NCBI RefSeq assembly: GCF_019343455.1
Contig: NZ_CP049362.1
Coordinates: forward strand, 868,001 to 932,000
From: Alcaligenes ammonioxydans
Lineage (GTDB): Bacteria; Pseudomonadota; Gammaproteobacteria; Burkholderiales; Burkholderiaceae_B
Length of the DNA stretch: 64,000 bases
Direction: 5' to 3'
Positions 1 through 9,620 of the stretch are shown one piece after another. The notes beneath the pieces are model-generated. The model was not told the DNA's origin, made no database searches, and saw nothing but the letters and a program-made list of their open reading frames with translations. Every line of letters starts with the position of its first letter. Position 1 is the first letter of the stretch. Made by a program: the position numbers and the translations under genes.

Positions 1-1918
1 TGAGCTCCTTGCCAAAATAGAAATCCCGCTTGCAGTCCCGGGTACCGTAATACAGGTACATGGGACGATGGCGTGTGTTGTCTCGAATAAAGCCAGCCAG
101 TGGGGCGACGCCGGTCCCTGCGCCGATCAGCACCACCGGGCGTCGGGAGCCGGTAAGCGTGAAGCCGGGGTTGGGTCGGATGAAGGCTTGAGTCGTGTCC
201 CCGATGTGCAGGCTATGCAAATAGGGAGAGCAGACTCCGCCGCTGGTGTGTCGCACACAGATTTCCACGAATCCATCCTGTTTGCCTGAGGCCAGAGAGT
301 AGTAGCGTGGGACTGACTGCTCACCGGGAGGAAGAATGCCCAGCAGGTCTCCGGCCGCGAAGCGTGCCAAGGGCTGGTCGGGCAGCGCAAAGCGCAGGAT
401 GACGGCAGGCTGGCCCGCTGCACCGGGAAAGTCCTGGCGTGACAGCAGGGTCAGGCTTGCCATGCGCGGCAGTCGGGGTTGATAGGCCAGCGGCACAGGT
501 TGACCCAGTACGTCGGACAGTGCGCGCCCCCAGCGGGCAAATTCCTGGGGGGACTGCTGATGGATACGCTCCAGCGCCATCAAGGGTTGCCACCCCCGTT
601 CCCGTAAGCTGTGTTCGAGCGCGTTGGCAAATCCGCAGAAATCAGGAAACTGGCGATCCCCAAACCCTAGAACGGCGACTTGAGCGTCGGTGGGTGGCTG
701 GCTGGCGATCCGCTTGAGTGCTTTTTGTGCGTGGGCAGGAGGCTGGCCTTCACCGTACGTGGCGGCGAGGATATACACATGGCGTGCCGCGGGCGGCACC
801 CGCCAGTTCTCCAGCGATGTGGTATGAACCTGACGGCCCATGGCTTTGAGGGCATCGTGCAACGCTTGCGCAAAGCCCCAGGTACTGCCGCCTTCACTCG
901 CGACAAAAATCAGGCTGTCGGCCTGGGTCAGAGGGCTATTGCCTTTAAGTCTGGGGCGGCTGCGGCGCGCTTGCCACCACATCAGAAGGCCTGTGTACCA
1001 GAACAGGGGGATGCTCGCTGCCGACAGGCACAGAAAAACAGCCCACAGCCAGGCTCCCTCTCCGGTATGCAAAAGCAGGGCCCAGTCGTAGAGGCGCTGT
1101 GCCTGGGTGGATGCTTCCCACGCCAAGGTCTGGCCCCTGTACTGGTCCGCCCAGCCCTGCCCTTGAGCGGTGACCACACGCCAGGTGTCCTGTGGATCAT
1201 CGGGCGTGGGCAGATTGAGCCGTTCCAGATCCTGCGCGCGCAAGCTCCGAAGCAGTTCGATCTGGTCCGGGGGAAGGGGTGGCTGTCCGGTGGCTTGTGA
1301 GCTCACCTCGGGCTCCGTGTCCGGACTCAGGGTAATGAGCTCGAACGTGCTGGCGCTCATGTAAAGAGCGGTGGCTGAGGACAGGGCCAGGATCAGCACA
1401 ATGACCCTGCCGCTCAGGACATGCAGGCGTTGGGGCAGGGTTCCGCGAACGGGGCCGGCAAGACCCCGCCATCCTCCCATGCGACGCAGCAGCAGTAGGA
1501 GTCCGGACACGGACAAGACCAACATGGCCAGCGCCACCATGGCGGCGGTAATGCGCCCCGGATCGTCCATCAAGAAAGTACGATGCAGGTTCTTGACCCA
1601 GCGTGGCAGCAGGGAAGCCTGGTAGTCCCCCAGAATCTTGCCATCTGCCGGGTCCACACGTACGGCCTGGGCTTGTCCGTCCTCAAACGCATAGACAACG
1701 AAGATCCCCGAGGGCAGATGACGGATTTCTTCTGCGCCAGGGACGGTGCCCTTGATGCGCTCAACCAGTGTGGCAAGCGGCAGGTCGGACTCGGTTGGAG
1801 CCGCCTGTACGGCGTTACGCAAGGGGTCAAGTGCCAACATCGTGCCCGTGATACCCAGAACCAGCGCGAGGGTGCCCGCTACCAGCCCCAGCCATCGATG
1901 GACGAATCGCCAGATCAT
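1..1918 (-). CDS. PepSY membrane / flavodoxin / FNR reductase, C-terminus cut by window edge
   Basis: Open frame of 639 codons running off the window start; the distal NADPH-domain end is missing. The ATG at 1918 follows AAGGAA and lies 9 bases after the upstream stop. An N-terminal PepSY-type membrane part holds about four hydrophobic helices (residues ~5-27, ~130-155, ~175-195, ~275-300) with His residues near their ends (HRWLG, LHRTF, LLHTG). A flavodoxin domain starts near residue 335 (LIFVASEGGST, FMN phosphate loop). An FNR-like domain follows with RYYSLAS (FAD), GGVCSPYL and GAGTGVAP (NADPH). The family moves electrons from NADPH through FAD and FMN into or across the inner membrane and is often annotated as sulfite reductase flavoprotein or iron-uptake reductase. 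Last known gene of an operon with PepSY and DUF2271 proteins. Exact electron acceptor unknown. Confidence 0.88.
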   Translation of the reverse strand, partial: MIWRFVHRWLGLVAGTLALVLGITGTMLALDPLRNAVQAAPTESDLPLATLVERIKGTVPGAEEIRHLPSGIFVVYAFEDGQAQAVRVDPADGKILGDYQASLLPRWVKNLHRTFLMDDPGRITAAMVALAMLVLSVSGLLLLLRRMGGWRGLAGPVRGTLPQRLHVLSGRVIVLILALSSATALYMSASTFELITLSPDTEPEVSSQATGQPPLPPDQIELLRSLRAQDLERLNLPTPDDPQDTWRVVTAQGQGWADQYRGQTLAWEASTQAQRLYDWALLLHTGEGAWLWAVFLCLSAASIPLFWYTGLLMWWQARRSRPRLKGNSPLTQADSLIFVASEGGSTWGFAQALHDALKAMGRQVHTTSLENWRVPPAARHVYILAATYGEGQPPAHAQKALKRIASQPPTDAQVAVLGFGDRQFPDFCGFANALEHSLRERGWQPLMALERIHQQSPQEFARWGRALSDVLGQPVPLAYQPRLPRMASLTLLSRQDFPGAAGQPAVILRFALPDQPLARFAAGDLLGILPPGEQSVPRYYSLASGKQDGFVEICVRHTSGGVCSPYLHSLHIGDTTQAFIRPNPGFTLTGSRRPVVLIGAGTGVAPLAGFIRDNTRHRPMYLYYGTRDCKRDFYFGKEL

Positions 1919-1927
1919 GTGGATTCC

Positions 1928-2407
1928 TTACTGCAACTGATAGGTCAGGGATTGAATATATTGTTTACCTGCCTGGGGCGAACCGGCATTGGCGGCAGTC
2001 AGGGGAACACGGATTTCCGAAGGGCTGTCCCGCATGTCTTCGGCGGCAGCATCGACACGCAGCTCGTACCCGGCATCAATCAGGGCATCCTCCAGTTCTG
2101 CGGTCACCTCCAGCGTGCGCCCGGCACCGACGCTGGCGCCTGTTACGCCTTGCAGACGTTGCCCATCGCCGGCTGACAGGCGATTCCAGTCCGACAGATG
2201 TTTGTAGTATTTGGCTTTGCCGCCGGCGACCCACAGCGTGCGCACGTAGGCGCCTTGGGCATCGGTCAGGTAGACCGCCAGGTAGGCCCCGTCACCGCCA
2301 TAGTTTTTCAGAGTGGTGGAAAGTGCCACAGTACGGCCCTGCGCTAAAGTGGGCAGGGCCACGCTACAGGCTGCAGCCAGGGTGGTGAGAAGAAAGCGTT
2401 TGGACAT
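1928..2407 (-). CDS. DUF2271 periplasmic protein, possible flavinylated electron carrier
   Basis: About 159 residues. The ATG at 2407 is preceded by a clear GGAGG; a longer upstream extension lacks a better site. An N-terminal signal peptide (MSKRFLLTTLAAACSVALPTLA) predicts export. The body matches DUF2271 (YGGDGAYLAVYLTDAQGAYVRTLWV, then KYYKHLSDW). A central QGVTGAS resembles the Dxx(S/T)GA(T/S) motif in which ApbE enzymes attach FMN to Ser/Thr; the leading Asp is replaced by Gln, so flavinylation is inference. It sits between a secreted PepSY protein and the PepSY-FNR reductase with short gaps, which suggests it receives electrons from that reductase. No apbE gene lies in the window. Confidence 0.85.
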   Translation of the reverse strand: MSKRFLLTTLAAACSVALPTLAQGRTVALSTTLKNYGGDGAYLAVYLTDAQGAYVRTLWVAGGKAKYYKHLSDWNRLSAGDGQRLQGVTGASVGAGRTLEVTAELEDALIDAGYELRVDAAAEDMRDSPSEIRVPLTAANAGSPQAGKQYIQSLTYQLQ

Positions 2408-2481
2408 ATTGGTCCTCCAGGGTGAGCAAAGTGAAACGACTTCAGGATGGGAGTAAGAGCGGCGGCACTCAGGCACACGCG

Positions 2482-2802
2482 TTAGTGGCTTCTTTCGCGG
2501 TCACGTTCGCGCTCCGGTTTGTCATGGCCATCGCGCACTTTCATTTTCACGACGCGCAGCGTTTGCGGATCAAGCTTGGCTTTAAATGAGCGACCCTGGG
2601 CATCCCGCCCGCGGATTTCATAGCAGCCGTCGTCTATTTTCAGGCGTTGCACCTCCCAGCCCAGACTGGCGGCATGTTCCAGCGCAGCATCCCGGCTCTG
2701 CCATTGCTGTACGGGGACATCACAGTCGTCGTCAGCATGGGCTGGAGCGACCATCAGGGACAGACAGAGGTACACAATAAGCAGGCAGGGGCGGTGTTTC
2801 AT
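2482..2802 (-). CDS. Small secreted PepSY-domain protein
   Basis: 106 residues with a signal peptide ending near APAHA-D, so periplasmic. The rest is one PepSY unit: an aromatic-rich helix (AALEHAASLGWEVQRLKI), a strand pattern DGCYEIRGRDAQG, and a final strand LDPQTLRVVKMKV. The tail is highly charged (DGHDKPERERDRERSH). Start ATG at 2802 has AAGGAA upstream. First gene of the three-gene PepSY/DUF2271/FNR unit. PepSY domains in such settings are thought to assist redox or protein-protein contacts; no enzymatic residues are seen. Two Cys residues near the mature N-terminus and mid-domain could form a disulfide. Confidence 0.85.
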   Translation of the reverse strand: MKHRPCLLIVYLCLSLMVAPAHADDDCDVPVQQWQSRDAALEHAASLGWEVQRLKIDDGCYEIRGRDAQGRSFKAKLDPQTLRVVKMKVRDGHDKPERERDRERSH

Positions 2803-3206
2803 GATCTTTTCCTTGTCGTTTGGAGCAAAGGCAGGAACGCTTGGCGGACGGGGCAGGGCAGGCGGGTCAGCGTGCTGAGCCAGGCTGCCACTTGTGGCAG
2901 AGGCGGCCGTTCAGGCAGGCGGCTCGGACGGGGCGGGCCCCGCCGCTGGATTTGTGGCTCCGGTCTGAGATGAGGCGCACGGGCAGGGAAGGCGATAAAG
3001 CGCCAGACCGGGCAGGCTGAACATAGCCTGGTTGGGACGGCGCCAAAAAGTAGAAGGAGACTGGATTTGCCTCATCGACTATCTCTTGGAAAGGTGTGTC
3101 GCTTAAGGTGTGCTCACGTAAAAGCGCTGTAAACAGGAATAAGGATAGTGTAGCGGGTAAGGGGGGCGGTGAAACGGCGTTAAGCCGGCAGCCATTGCCA
3201 AAGATC
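2803..3206. other. Intergenic region upstream of the PepSY operon
   Basis: About 400 bases between the PepSY start and the amiC terminator. It must contain the promoter of the minus-strand PepSY operon. A 113-codon open frame on the minus strand (2867-3208) shows no domain or ribosome site and is probably chance. I saw no clear Fur-type or other palindrome. Confidence 0.4.
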
Positions 3207-3242
3207 AAAAAAAGCGCAGCAGAAAACTGGTGCGCTTTTTTG
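3207..3242 (-). terminator. Intrinsic terminator after amiC
   Basis: Inverted repeat AAAAAAGCGC (3208-3217) and GCGCTTTTTT (3232-3241) with a 14-base loop. It lies just downstream of the amiC stop and has a T-run on either strand. Confidence 0.8.
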
Positions 3243-3259
3243 GGCAGGGGCTGTCGGGT

Positions 3260-4630
3260 TTAGCTCCGGCTGGCCAGTGCGGGGAATTCGGCAAAATACC
3301 CCCGGATGCCGGTCAGAATGGCCTGGGCAATTTTGTCCTGATGGGAAGCGCTTCGTAACAGGCGTTCTTCTTCAGGATTACTGATAAACGCAGTCTCGAT
3401 CAGGATGGATGGGATGTCCGGTGCCTTGAGCACCGCAAAACCCGCCCGCTCAACATTGCGTTTATGCAGACGATTGATCTTGCCGATCTCACTTAGCAAT
3501 CGTGAACCCACTTTGACGGAGTCGTTAATCTGGGCTGCCGTGGACAAGTCCAGCAGAATCTGGGCGACCTGACGGTTGTGGGAGCCCAGATTCAGTCCAC
3601 CGATCAAGTCGGCATCGTTTTCTTTCTTGGCCAGCCAGCGGGCGGCCGAACTGGTCGCGCCGTTCTGGGACAGGGCGTAAATGGACGAGCCACGGGCACT
3701 GGGTTTGATCCAGGCGTCAGCATGAATACTGATGAACAGGTCTGCCTTGACCCGCCGCGCTTTCTGTACTCGCACCTGCAGCGGCACGAAGAAATCCGAG
3801 TCGCGGGTCAGGTACGTGCGCATATTTGGCTGGGCATCGATCAAGCGTTTCAGCCGTCGAGCGATGTTCAGCACGACATCTTTTTCCCGTGTTCCACCGG
3901 GGCCGATCGCACCTGGGTCCTCGCCGCCATGGCCAGGGTCCAGCGCAATCAGCAAGGGGCGATTGGGCGTGCCGGGCGTGGCCGCGGGAGCGGGAGAGCG
4001 GGGAGGCGTGCTGACCGGTGGCGGCGTCGGGCGGGCCACCGGAGGCAGTGTTTGCCCCTGTACCGTTGGCACGGGTGCGTCGGGCGAGTTTTGTGCCAGG
4101 CTTTCCAGGACGGAGGCCAGCGGATCGTTGTCGTCCTGGATTTGCAGGGCCAGCAGGGGGTCTTGCGCGACGCGCGGATATAAGTCCAGAACCAGACGGT
4201 ACTTGTATTCGCCAACGGGCTTGAGCGTGAAAATCTGCGGAGCGACGGCTTGTTTCAGATCCAGCACCAGACGCACCACGTCGGGGCGGTTCTGGCCCAC
4301 GCGCACTGAGCGGATGTAGGGATCATTGGGGCGGACCTTGGACACCAGCTCTTCAATGGTGCGGTTCATGGTCAAGCCCTGGATATCGACCACCATGCGG
4401 TGGGGATTTTCCAGTGTGAAGTGCTCGGCCTTGAGCTCGCTATCCATTTCCAGGGTAACGCGAGTGTATTCGTCGGCCGGCCAGGTGCGGACCGCCACAA
4501 TGGTGCTGGCATTGGCCAGTCGCGGGATGACAGGAAGCAGGAACAGGGTCGTGGCCGTGGCGACGAATCGGCGACGGGCCTTGCCGGCTGGGGCTACTTC
4601 TGCAGGCTGGGGGCGAGTGTCGTAATCCAT
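3260..4630 (-). CDS. amiC: N-acetylmuramoyl-L-alanine amidase AmiC
   Basis: 456 residues. Cleaves the amide bond between MurNAc and the stem peptide to split septal peptidoglycan in the periplasm. A twin-Arg-like leader (ARRRFVATATTLF) suggests Tat export, as for AmiA/AmiC. Residues ~40-145 form an AMIN domain for septal targeting; a Pro-rich linker (~190-220) precedes the Amidase_3 domain. Zinc and catalytic residues are visible: His in DPGHGG, Glu in REKDVVL, His in SIHAD, and Glu in LIETAFISN. ATG at 4630 has AAAGGAA upstream. Overlaps the 3' end of tsaE by 37 bases, the classic tsaE-amiC pairing of proteobacteria, so the two are co-transcribed. Confidence 0.96.
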   Translation of the reverse strand: MDYDTRPQPAEVAPAGKARRRFVATATTLFLLPVIPRLANASTIVAVRTWPADEYTRVTLEMDSELKAEHFTLENPHRMVVDIQGLTMNRTIEELVSKVRPNDPYIRSVRVGQNRPDVVRLVLDLKQAVAPQIFTLKPVGEYKYRLVLDLYPRVAQDPLLALQIQDDNDPLASVLESLAQNSPDAPVPTVQGQTLPPVARPTPPPVSTPPRSPAPAATPGTPNRPLLIALDPGHGGEDPGAIGPGGTREKDVVLNIARRLKRLIDAQPNMRTYLTRDSDFFVPLQVRVQKARRVKADLFISIHADAWIKPSARGSSIYALSQNGATSSAARWLAKKENDADLIGGLNLGSHNRQVAQILLDLSTAAQINDSVKVGSRLLSEIGKINRLHKRNVERAGFAVLKAPDIPSILIETAFISNPEEERLLRSASHQDKIAQAILTGIRGYFAEFPALASRS

Positions 4631-5094
4631 AGCGTTCCTTTGGCGCTGTGTGCATCCAGGGTGGCCAAACGACCGTCACCACAATAATCCAGGTGTAAAT
4701 CCAGATCGGGCTCGGGCAATAAATCCCCTGCTTTTTCGGGCCATTCGATCAGCACAACAGCATTGTCTTGCAAAATATCGCGAAAACCTGCATCGACCCA
4801 TTCTCGTGGATCGCTAAATCTATAAAAATCAAGATGATAGAAGTATAAGCTAGAAACTTTATAACTTTCAAGCAAAGCATAGCTGGGACTTTTGATACGG
4901 CCGGTAACGCCGCAGGCACGCAACAAGGCGCGCACAAAGTGGGTTTTACCGGCGCCCAGGTCGCCATGTAGATGGATTCGGCCGCCTGGCGGCACACCGG
5001 CTACCTGACCGCTGAGCAGCGGCGCAAGGCCCTGGGCCAGGGCGGTCGTGGCGTCCTCGTCAGGCAGGGATACAGTCAAGGAGTGCGGATTCAT
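4594..5094 (-). CDS. tsaE: tRNA threonylcarbamoyladenosine biosynthesis ATPase TsaE
   Basis: About 166 residues. P-loop ATPase that works with TsaB/TsaD to form t6A37 in ANN-decoding tRNAs, in the cytosol. Walker A is GDLGAGKT around residue 50; the family signature SPSYALLESY and HLDFYRF follows, and LIEWPEKAGDLLPEPDL is the usual TsaE C-terminal block. I prefer the ATG at 5094; a GTG at 5100 in the same frame would add two residues. Starts 9 bases after the AEC carrier stop and runs 37 bases into amiC, so one operon is likely. Confidence 0.95.
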   Translation of the reverse strand: MNPHSLTVSLPDEDATTALAQGLAPLLSGQVAGVPPGGRIHLHGDLGAGKTHFVRALLRACGVTGRIKSPSYALLESYKVSSLYFYHLDFYRFSDPREWVDAGFRDILQDNAVVLIEWPEKAGDLLPEPDLDLHLDYCGDGRLATLDAHSAKGTLWITTLAPSLQK

Positions 5095-5103
5095 AGGCAC
5101 AGA

Positions 5104-6000
5104 TCAGGGAGCAAGGGATAACCACAGTGGAATGGTCAAGCCCGCTAGTATAGTGCCGATCGACATGCTCAGCGCGACCAGGCGGCTGTCGGCGCCCATG
5201 CGGGCAGCCAGCACATGAGCCGAGGAAGCGGTGGGCAGGGCGGCAAACACCAGTAGCATTTGACGCTCCAGGGCGCTCATGTCCAGGGCCCAGGCAATCA
5301 GCAGTGCGGCGGCCGGCAAGGCAAGCAGTTTGACGGTGCTGATCCAGCCGATCAGGGCACTGGCCTGACGTGAACCCTGCAGCGACAAGGTCGCACCCAC
5401 GCACAGCAAACCGATACCCAGGGCGCACGCTCCCAGCCGGCCCAATGCGAGCTGCACAGGCGCGGGCACGGACAGGCCGGCCAGGTTCCAGGCCAGGGCT
5501 GCCAGGGTGGACAAAATAAGCGGGTTTTTAAGCAGCTCAATGGCGATGCGTCCTTGTTGACCGCGAGCCAGCACCGTGACTGCCACCATATTGGCCATCG
5601 GAACAGAAAAACCGACCAGCAAGGCCATGACAGCCACCCCTGGCGGGCCGGCAATTGCGCTGGCCAGGGACATGCCCAAATAGGTATTAAAACGAAAAGC
5701 GCACTGGGTCAGCGCGGCGTGTTGCAGGGGATCCGGTTTGAGAACCGGCAGTGCCAGCCAGGCCAGTGCCGTGCCTACGGCAATCAGGGTCGCGGCTGCC
5801 AGCAACAGGGGCCAGGTATCGCTCAGGTTCAGGGGGATGCGGGTAATGGAATCAAACAGCAAGGCAGGAAACAGGACGTAATAGACCAGTTTTTCCGCAC
5901 CGAGAAAGAATTCCCGACTGAAATGAAAGCGATGCAGCAGCAGCGCCCCCAAGGCGATCAATAAAAAGTCGGGCAGGATCAGCGGGAATATTGTGACCAT
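5104..6000 (-). CDS. AEC family transporter (auxin-efflux-carrier type permease)
   Basis: 298 residues, almost entirely hydrophobic with about ten membrane spans in two five-helix halves. Family features include the N-terminal PLILPDFLLIALGALL and FPALLFDSITR, and mid-protein FRFNTYLGMSLA, as in AEC permeases such as MdcF that move small organic acids. Substrate cannot be read from sequence. Start ATG at 6000 lacks an obvious ribosome site. Lies directly upstream of tsaE in the same direction; the divergent neighbour is a Bug-type receptor for organic acids, but a shared function is not shown. Confidence 0.85.
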   Translation of the reverse strand: MVTIFPLILPDFLLIALGALLLHRFHFSREFFLGAEKLVYYVLFPALLFDSITRIPLNLSDTWPLLLAAATLIAVGTALAWLALPVLKPDPLQHAALTQCAFRFNTYLGMSLASAIAGPPGVAVMALLVGFSVPMANMVAVTVLARGQQGRIAIELLKNPLILSTLAALAWNLAGLSVPAPVQLALGRLGACALGIGLLCVGATLSLQGSRQASALIGWISTVKLLALPAAALLIAWALDMSALERQMLLVFAALPTASSAHVLAARMGADSRLVALSMSIGTILAGLTIPLWLSLAP

Positions 6001-6151
6001 GATGACGGTAAATGCCAGCAGATATAGGTATATCCCCGGTGGGTATCTGCAACGATAATTAAGTATTGAGGGGACCGAGCTGCGCTATGATTAGTTAGGT
6101 CCCCTTACCCAGGGGAAGGATCGACAAAAAGATGAAAGAGGAGATGTTCCC

Positions 6152-7147
6152 ATGATAGAGAAGTTTCCCAAGAAATTTGCGCTGCTATCCCTTTGTGCAA
6201 GTTTGTCCATGATCGGCACGGCAACAGTGGCGCACGCTCAGGCCGATTACCCCAGTCAGCCGATTCGCGTCATTGTGCCGTTTGCTCCCGGCGGTTCCAC
6301 CGACATTGTGACGCGCATTGTGACCAAAGGCATGAGCGAAGTATTGGGCCAGTCCATGGTGGTTGAAAACAAGGGCGGCGCCGGTGGTGCTATCGGTGCG
6401 GCCGAGGCAGCGCGTGCCAAACCGGACGGCTATACCTTGTCCATTGCCACTATCTCGACCCTGGCGGTGAACCCTGCCTGCCGCCCCAATGATTTGCCCT
6501 ACGATCCCTTGAAAGATTTTGTGCCGGTCAGCAATTTTGCAAACCTGCCCAACGTGATCGAAGTCAATCCCAAGTTTCCGGCACAGAACTTCAAAGAGTT
6601 CGTGCAGCAGTTGAAAGACAATCCTGGCAAGTACTCCTACGGCAGCTCGGGCACCTGCTCGGTACTGCATTTGTTTGGTGAGGCCTTCAAGCTGGCAACC
6701 GGCACCGATATTGTGCACGTCCCCTATCGTGGCGCAGGTCCGGCGGTAACCGATGCGGTGGGTGGCCAGATCAATGCGATGTTCGATAATCTGCCCTCGT
6801 CCATGGCCCAGATTCAGGCAGGCAATCTGCGTGCTTTGGCCATTGCCTGGCCCGAGCGTCTGCCCGCCTTGAAAGATGTGCCAACCCTGGCCGAAGAAGG
6901 CTATCCGCAGCTGAACAGCCCTGCCTGGTATGGTCTGCTGGCCCCCAAGGGCACCCCGCCGGAGATCGTCGCCAAGCTGCATCAAGCGGCTGTTGAGGCG
7001 TTGAAGAAGCCTGAAATCATTGCGGCCTTGGAAAAGCAGGGTGCAACGCCATCGGGTAATTCGCCTGAAGAGTTCGCCAAGGAAATTCAGGAGCAATACG
7101 ACTGGGCACATGATGTTGTCAAGAAAGGCAATATCAAGCTGGAATAA
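6152..7147 (+). CDS. Bug-family tripartite tricarboxylate transporter receptor
   Basis: 331 residues. Periplasmic binding protein with a signal peptide ending at VAHA-Q. Family marks are YPSQPIRVIVPFAPGGSTDIVTR, the IGAAEAARAKPDGYTL strand, and HVPYRGAGPA. These receptors bind small carboxylates or aromatic acids and are hugely expanded in Alcaligenaceae; many are orphans, and no TctA/TctB genes lie nearby. Two Cys (NPACRP and GTCSVLH) fit the conserved disulfide of the family. ATG follows AGAGGAG. Ligand unknown. Confidence 0.92.
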   Translation: MIEKFPKKFALLSLCASLSMIGTATVAHAQADYPSQPIRVIVPFAPGGSTDIVTRIVTKGMSEVLGQSMVVENKGGAGGAIGAAEAARAKPDGYTLSIATISTLAVNPACRPNDLPYDPLKDFVPVSNFANLPNVIEVNPKFPAQNFKEFVQQLKDNPGKYSYGSSGTCSVLHLFGEAFKLATGTDIVHVPYRGAGPAVTDAVGGQINAMFDNLPSSMAQIQAGNLRALAIAWPERLPALKDVPTLAEEGYPQLNSPAWYGLLAPKGTPPEIVAKLHQAAVEALKKPEIIAALEKQGATPSGNSPEEFAKEIQEQYDWAHDVVKKGNIKLE

Positions 7148-7172
7148 GCGCTTTTTGTCGTTCCATCAATAC

Positions 7173-7202
7173 AAAAAACCGGCTTTTTCAGGCCGGTTTT
7201 TT
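7173..7202. terminator. Bidirectional terminator between the Bug receptor and maeB
   Basis: Arms AAAAAACCGGC (7173-7183) and GCCGGTTTTTT (7192-7202) around an 8-base loop, between convergent genes. Confidence 0.9.
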
Positions 7203-7219
7203 GTTTCTGCCTAGAGGCT

Positions 7220-9508
7220 TTAGCCGCGATTGGCCTGCAGCACAGTCAGTGCGGTCATATTGATGATGCGACGTACCGTTGAGCTGTAAGTCAGGATATG
7301 CACTGGGGCATTGGCGCCCATCAGGAAGGGCCCGATGGCCACGTTGCTGCCGGCAGCCGTTTTGAGCAGGTTGTAGCTGATATTGCCGGCGTCCACGTTC
7401 GGGCAGACCAGCAAGTTGGCCGAGCCTTTCAGTGGGGAGTTGGGCAGGGTGCGGCTACGCAGGGCCTCGTCCAGCGCGCAGTCGGCATGCATCTCGCCAT
7501 CAACCTGCAGGTCAGGGGCCTGTTCCTGAATCAACTTCAGGGCTTCGCGCATTTTGGGGCCCGACGCGGCCGAGTCCGAACCGAAGTTCGAGCGCGACAG
7601 CAGGGCCACTTTGGGCTCCAGGCTCAAGGTGCTGAGCATGCGGGCTGCTTCAATTGTGTATTCCGCTATTTCCTGCGCATTGGGGTCGTCATTGACATGG
7701 GTGTCGGTCAAGGCCACCGTGCGCTCGCCCAGCAACAGGATGTTCATCGCGGCATAAACGCTGGAACCGGGCTTGCGTCCGATCATCTCGTCGATGTAGC
7801 GCAAGTGGTTGTGATAAGAGCCGATCGTGCCGCAGATCATGCCATCGGCATCACCCAGGTGCACCATGGTGGCGCCGATCAGCGTCAGGCGGCGGCGCAT
7901 TTCCACCCGTGCCATCTCTTTGCTGATGCCGCGACGGCACATTTTTTCCCAGTAGGTCGTCCAGTACTGGTGGAAACGGTCGTCAGACTCTGGATTGGTC
8001 ACTTCAACGTCCACACCCAGGCGCAGGCGCAGGCCGAATTTTTTGATGCGGGACAGCAGGACAGCGGGGCGGCCCACCAGAATCGGATGAGCCAGTTTTT
8101 CGTCCACGATCACCTGCACCGCACGCAGCACACGCTCTTCCTCGCCCTCGGTAAAGACGATGCGGGCTTTGCCGCCTTCACGTACCAACTGCTTGGCAAT
8201 GGCGAACACGGGCTTCATGAAGGCGCCCGAGTGATAGACAAATTGCTGCAGCTTGGCAATGTAGCCTTCCAGGTCTGCGATGGGGCGTGTCGCAACCCCT
8301 TCTTCCATGGCAGCCTGGGCCACGGCAGGGGCGATACGCACGATCAGACGGGGGTCAAAGGGCTTGGGAATCAGGTAGTCGGGGCCAAAGCTCAGGCCAT
8401 AACCGCCATAGGCGGCCGCCACGGCTTCGTCCTGCTCTTCTTCCGCCAGCGCGGCAATAGCCCGCGCTGCAGCTTTTTCCATGCCGCGGGTAATGGTGGT
8501 GGCCCCCACATCCAGCGCACCGCGGAAGATGTAAGGAAAGCACAGTACGTTATTGACTTGGTTGGGGAAGTCGGAGCGACCCGTTGCCATGATAATGTCG
8601 TCACGAGCGGCCTTGGCCACTTCCGGCAGGATTTCAGGTGTGGGATTGGCCAGCGCCATCACAAAAGGACGGTCTGCCATTTTCTGCACCATTTCGGCTT
8701 TGAGTACGCCACCGGCGGACAGGCCCAGGAACACATCGGCATCTACAATCACATCAGCCAGCTTGCGGGCTTCGGTTTCCTTGGCAAAACGGGCCAGTTC
8801 GGGCACTTGATGACCGGGGCGGCCTTTGTAGACCACGCCATCAATGTCAGTCACCCAGACGTTCTCTTCCGGCAGCCCCATATCCACCATCAGATCCAGG
8901 CAGGCCAGCGCGGCCGCACCGGCACCCGATGTGACGACTTTGATCTTCTTGATGTCTTTGCCGACGACTTTCAGGCCATTCAGAAAGGCGGCTGTCACAC
9001 AAATGGCGGTGCCGTGCTGATCGTCGTGAAAGACGGGGATGTTCATGCGCTCGCGCAGTTTGCGCTCGACCTCAAAGCATTCGGGTGCCTTGATGTCTTC
9101 CAGGTTGATGCCGCCGAAGGTCGGCTCCAGACCCGCGATGATGTCAACCAGTTTGTCCGGATCGGTTTCATTGATCTCAATATCAAACACGTCCAGGCCT
9201 GCAAACTTCTTGAACAGCACGGCCTTGCCTTCCATCACGGGCTTGGAGGCCAGGGCGCCAATATTTCCCAGACCCAGCACGGCGGTACCGTTGGAGATGA
9301 CGCCGACCAGATTGCCACGGCCGGTATAACGGAAGGCATTTTGCGGGTCAGCCACAATTTCTTCGCAGGCGGCAGCCACACCAGGGGAATAGGCCAGGCC
9401 CAGATCACGTTGGCTGACCAGGGGTTTGGTCGCGGCAATAGTCACTTTGCCGGGAATGGGAAACTCGTGGTAGTCCAGGGCGGCTTGTCGATCTACAGGT
9501 GAACTCAT
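7220..9508 (-). CDS. maeB: NADP-dependent malic enzyme MaeB (malic + phosphotransacetylase-like domains)
   Basis: 762 residues from the ATG at 9508, which has AGAGGA upstream; a TTG eight codons earlier is less likely. Oxidatively decarboxylates malate to pyruvate, making NADPH and CO2. Residues ~1-160 are the malic N-terminal domain ([35 protein letters not shown]), ~165-405 the NAD(P)-binding domain ([23 protein letters not shown]), and ~430-760 a phosphate acetyl/butyryltransferase-like domain ([33 protein letters not shown]) that in MaeB is regulatory rather than a second enzyme. Divergent from a LysR regulator. Confidence 0.96.
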   Translation of the reverse strand: MSSPVDRQAALDYHEFPIPGKVTIAATKPLVSQRDLGLAYSPGVAAACEEIVADPQNAFRYTGRGNLVGVISNGTAVLGLGNIGALASKPVMEGKAVLFKKFAGLDVFDIEINETDPDKLVDIIAGLEPTFGGINLEDIKAPECFEVERKLRERMNIPVFHDDQHGTAICVTAAFLNGLKVVGKDIKKIKVVTSGAGAAALACLDLMVDMGLPEENVWVTDIDGVVYKGRPGHQVPELARFAKETEARKLADVIVDADVFLGLSAGGVLKAEMVQKMADRPFVMALANPTPEILPEVAKAARDDIIMATGRSDFPNQVNNVLCFPYIFRGALDVGATTITRGMEKAAARAIAALAEEEQDEAVAAAYGGYGLSFGPDYLIPKPFDPRLIVRIAPAVAQAAMEEGVATRPIADLEGYIAKLQQFVYHSGAFMKPVFAIAKQLVREGGKARIVFTEGEEERVLRAVQVIVDEKLAHPILVGRPAVLLSRIKKFGLRLRLGVDVEVTNPESDDRFHQYWTTYWEKMCRRGISKEMARVEMRRRLTLIGATMVHLGDADGMICGTIGSYHNHLRYIDEMIGRKPGSSVYAAMNILLLGERTVALTDTHVNDDPNAQEIAEYTIEAARMLSTLSLEPKVALLSRSNFGSDSAASGPKMREALKLIQEQAPDLQVDGEMHADCALDEALRSRTLPNSPLKGSANLLVCPNVDAGNISYNLLKTAAGSNVAIGPFLMGANAPVHILTYSSTVRRIINMTALTVLQANRG

Positions 9509-9620
9509 CGTGTCCTCTTGCTCAGGCGCCAAACAGATGTTTGGTGAAATCCAGGGAAGGTCTGGCCACTCGTACGCCAGTACCGGTTTTCAACAAGTGT
9601 AGATAATTAATCTGGCGCGG

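Noticed and set aside
2867..3208. 113-codon minus frame in the gap after amiC
   Set aside because: No ribosome site or motif; it overlaps the amiC terminator region.
7298..9502. 734-codon plus-strand frame across maeB
   Set aside because: Antisense shadow of maeB, which shows all malic enzyme motifs on the minus strand.
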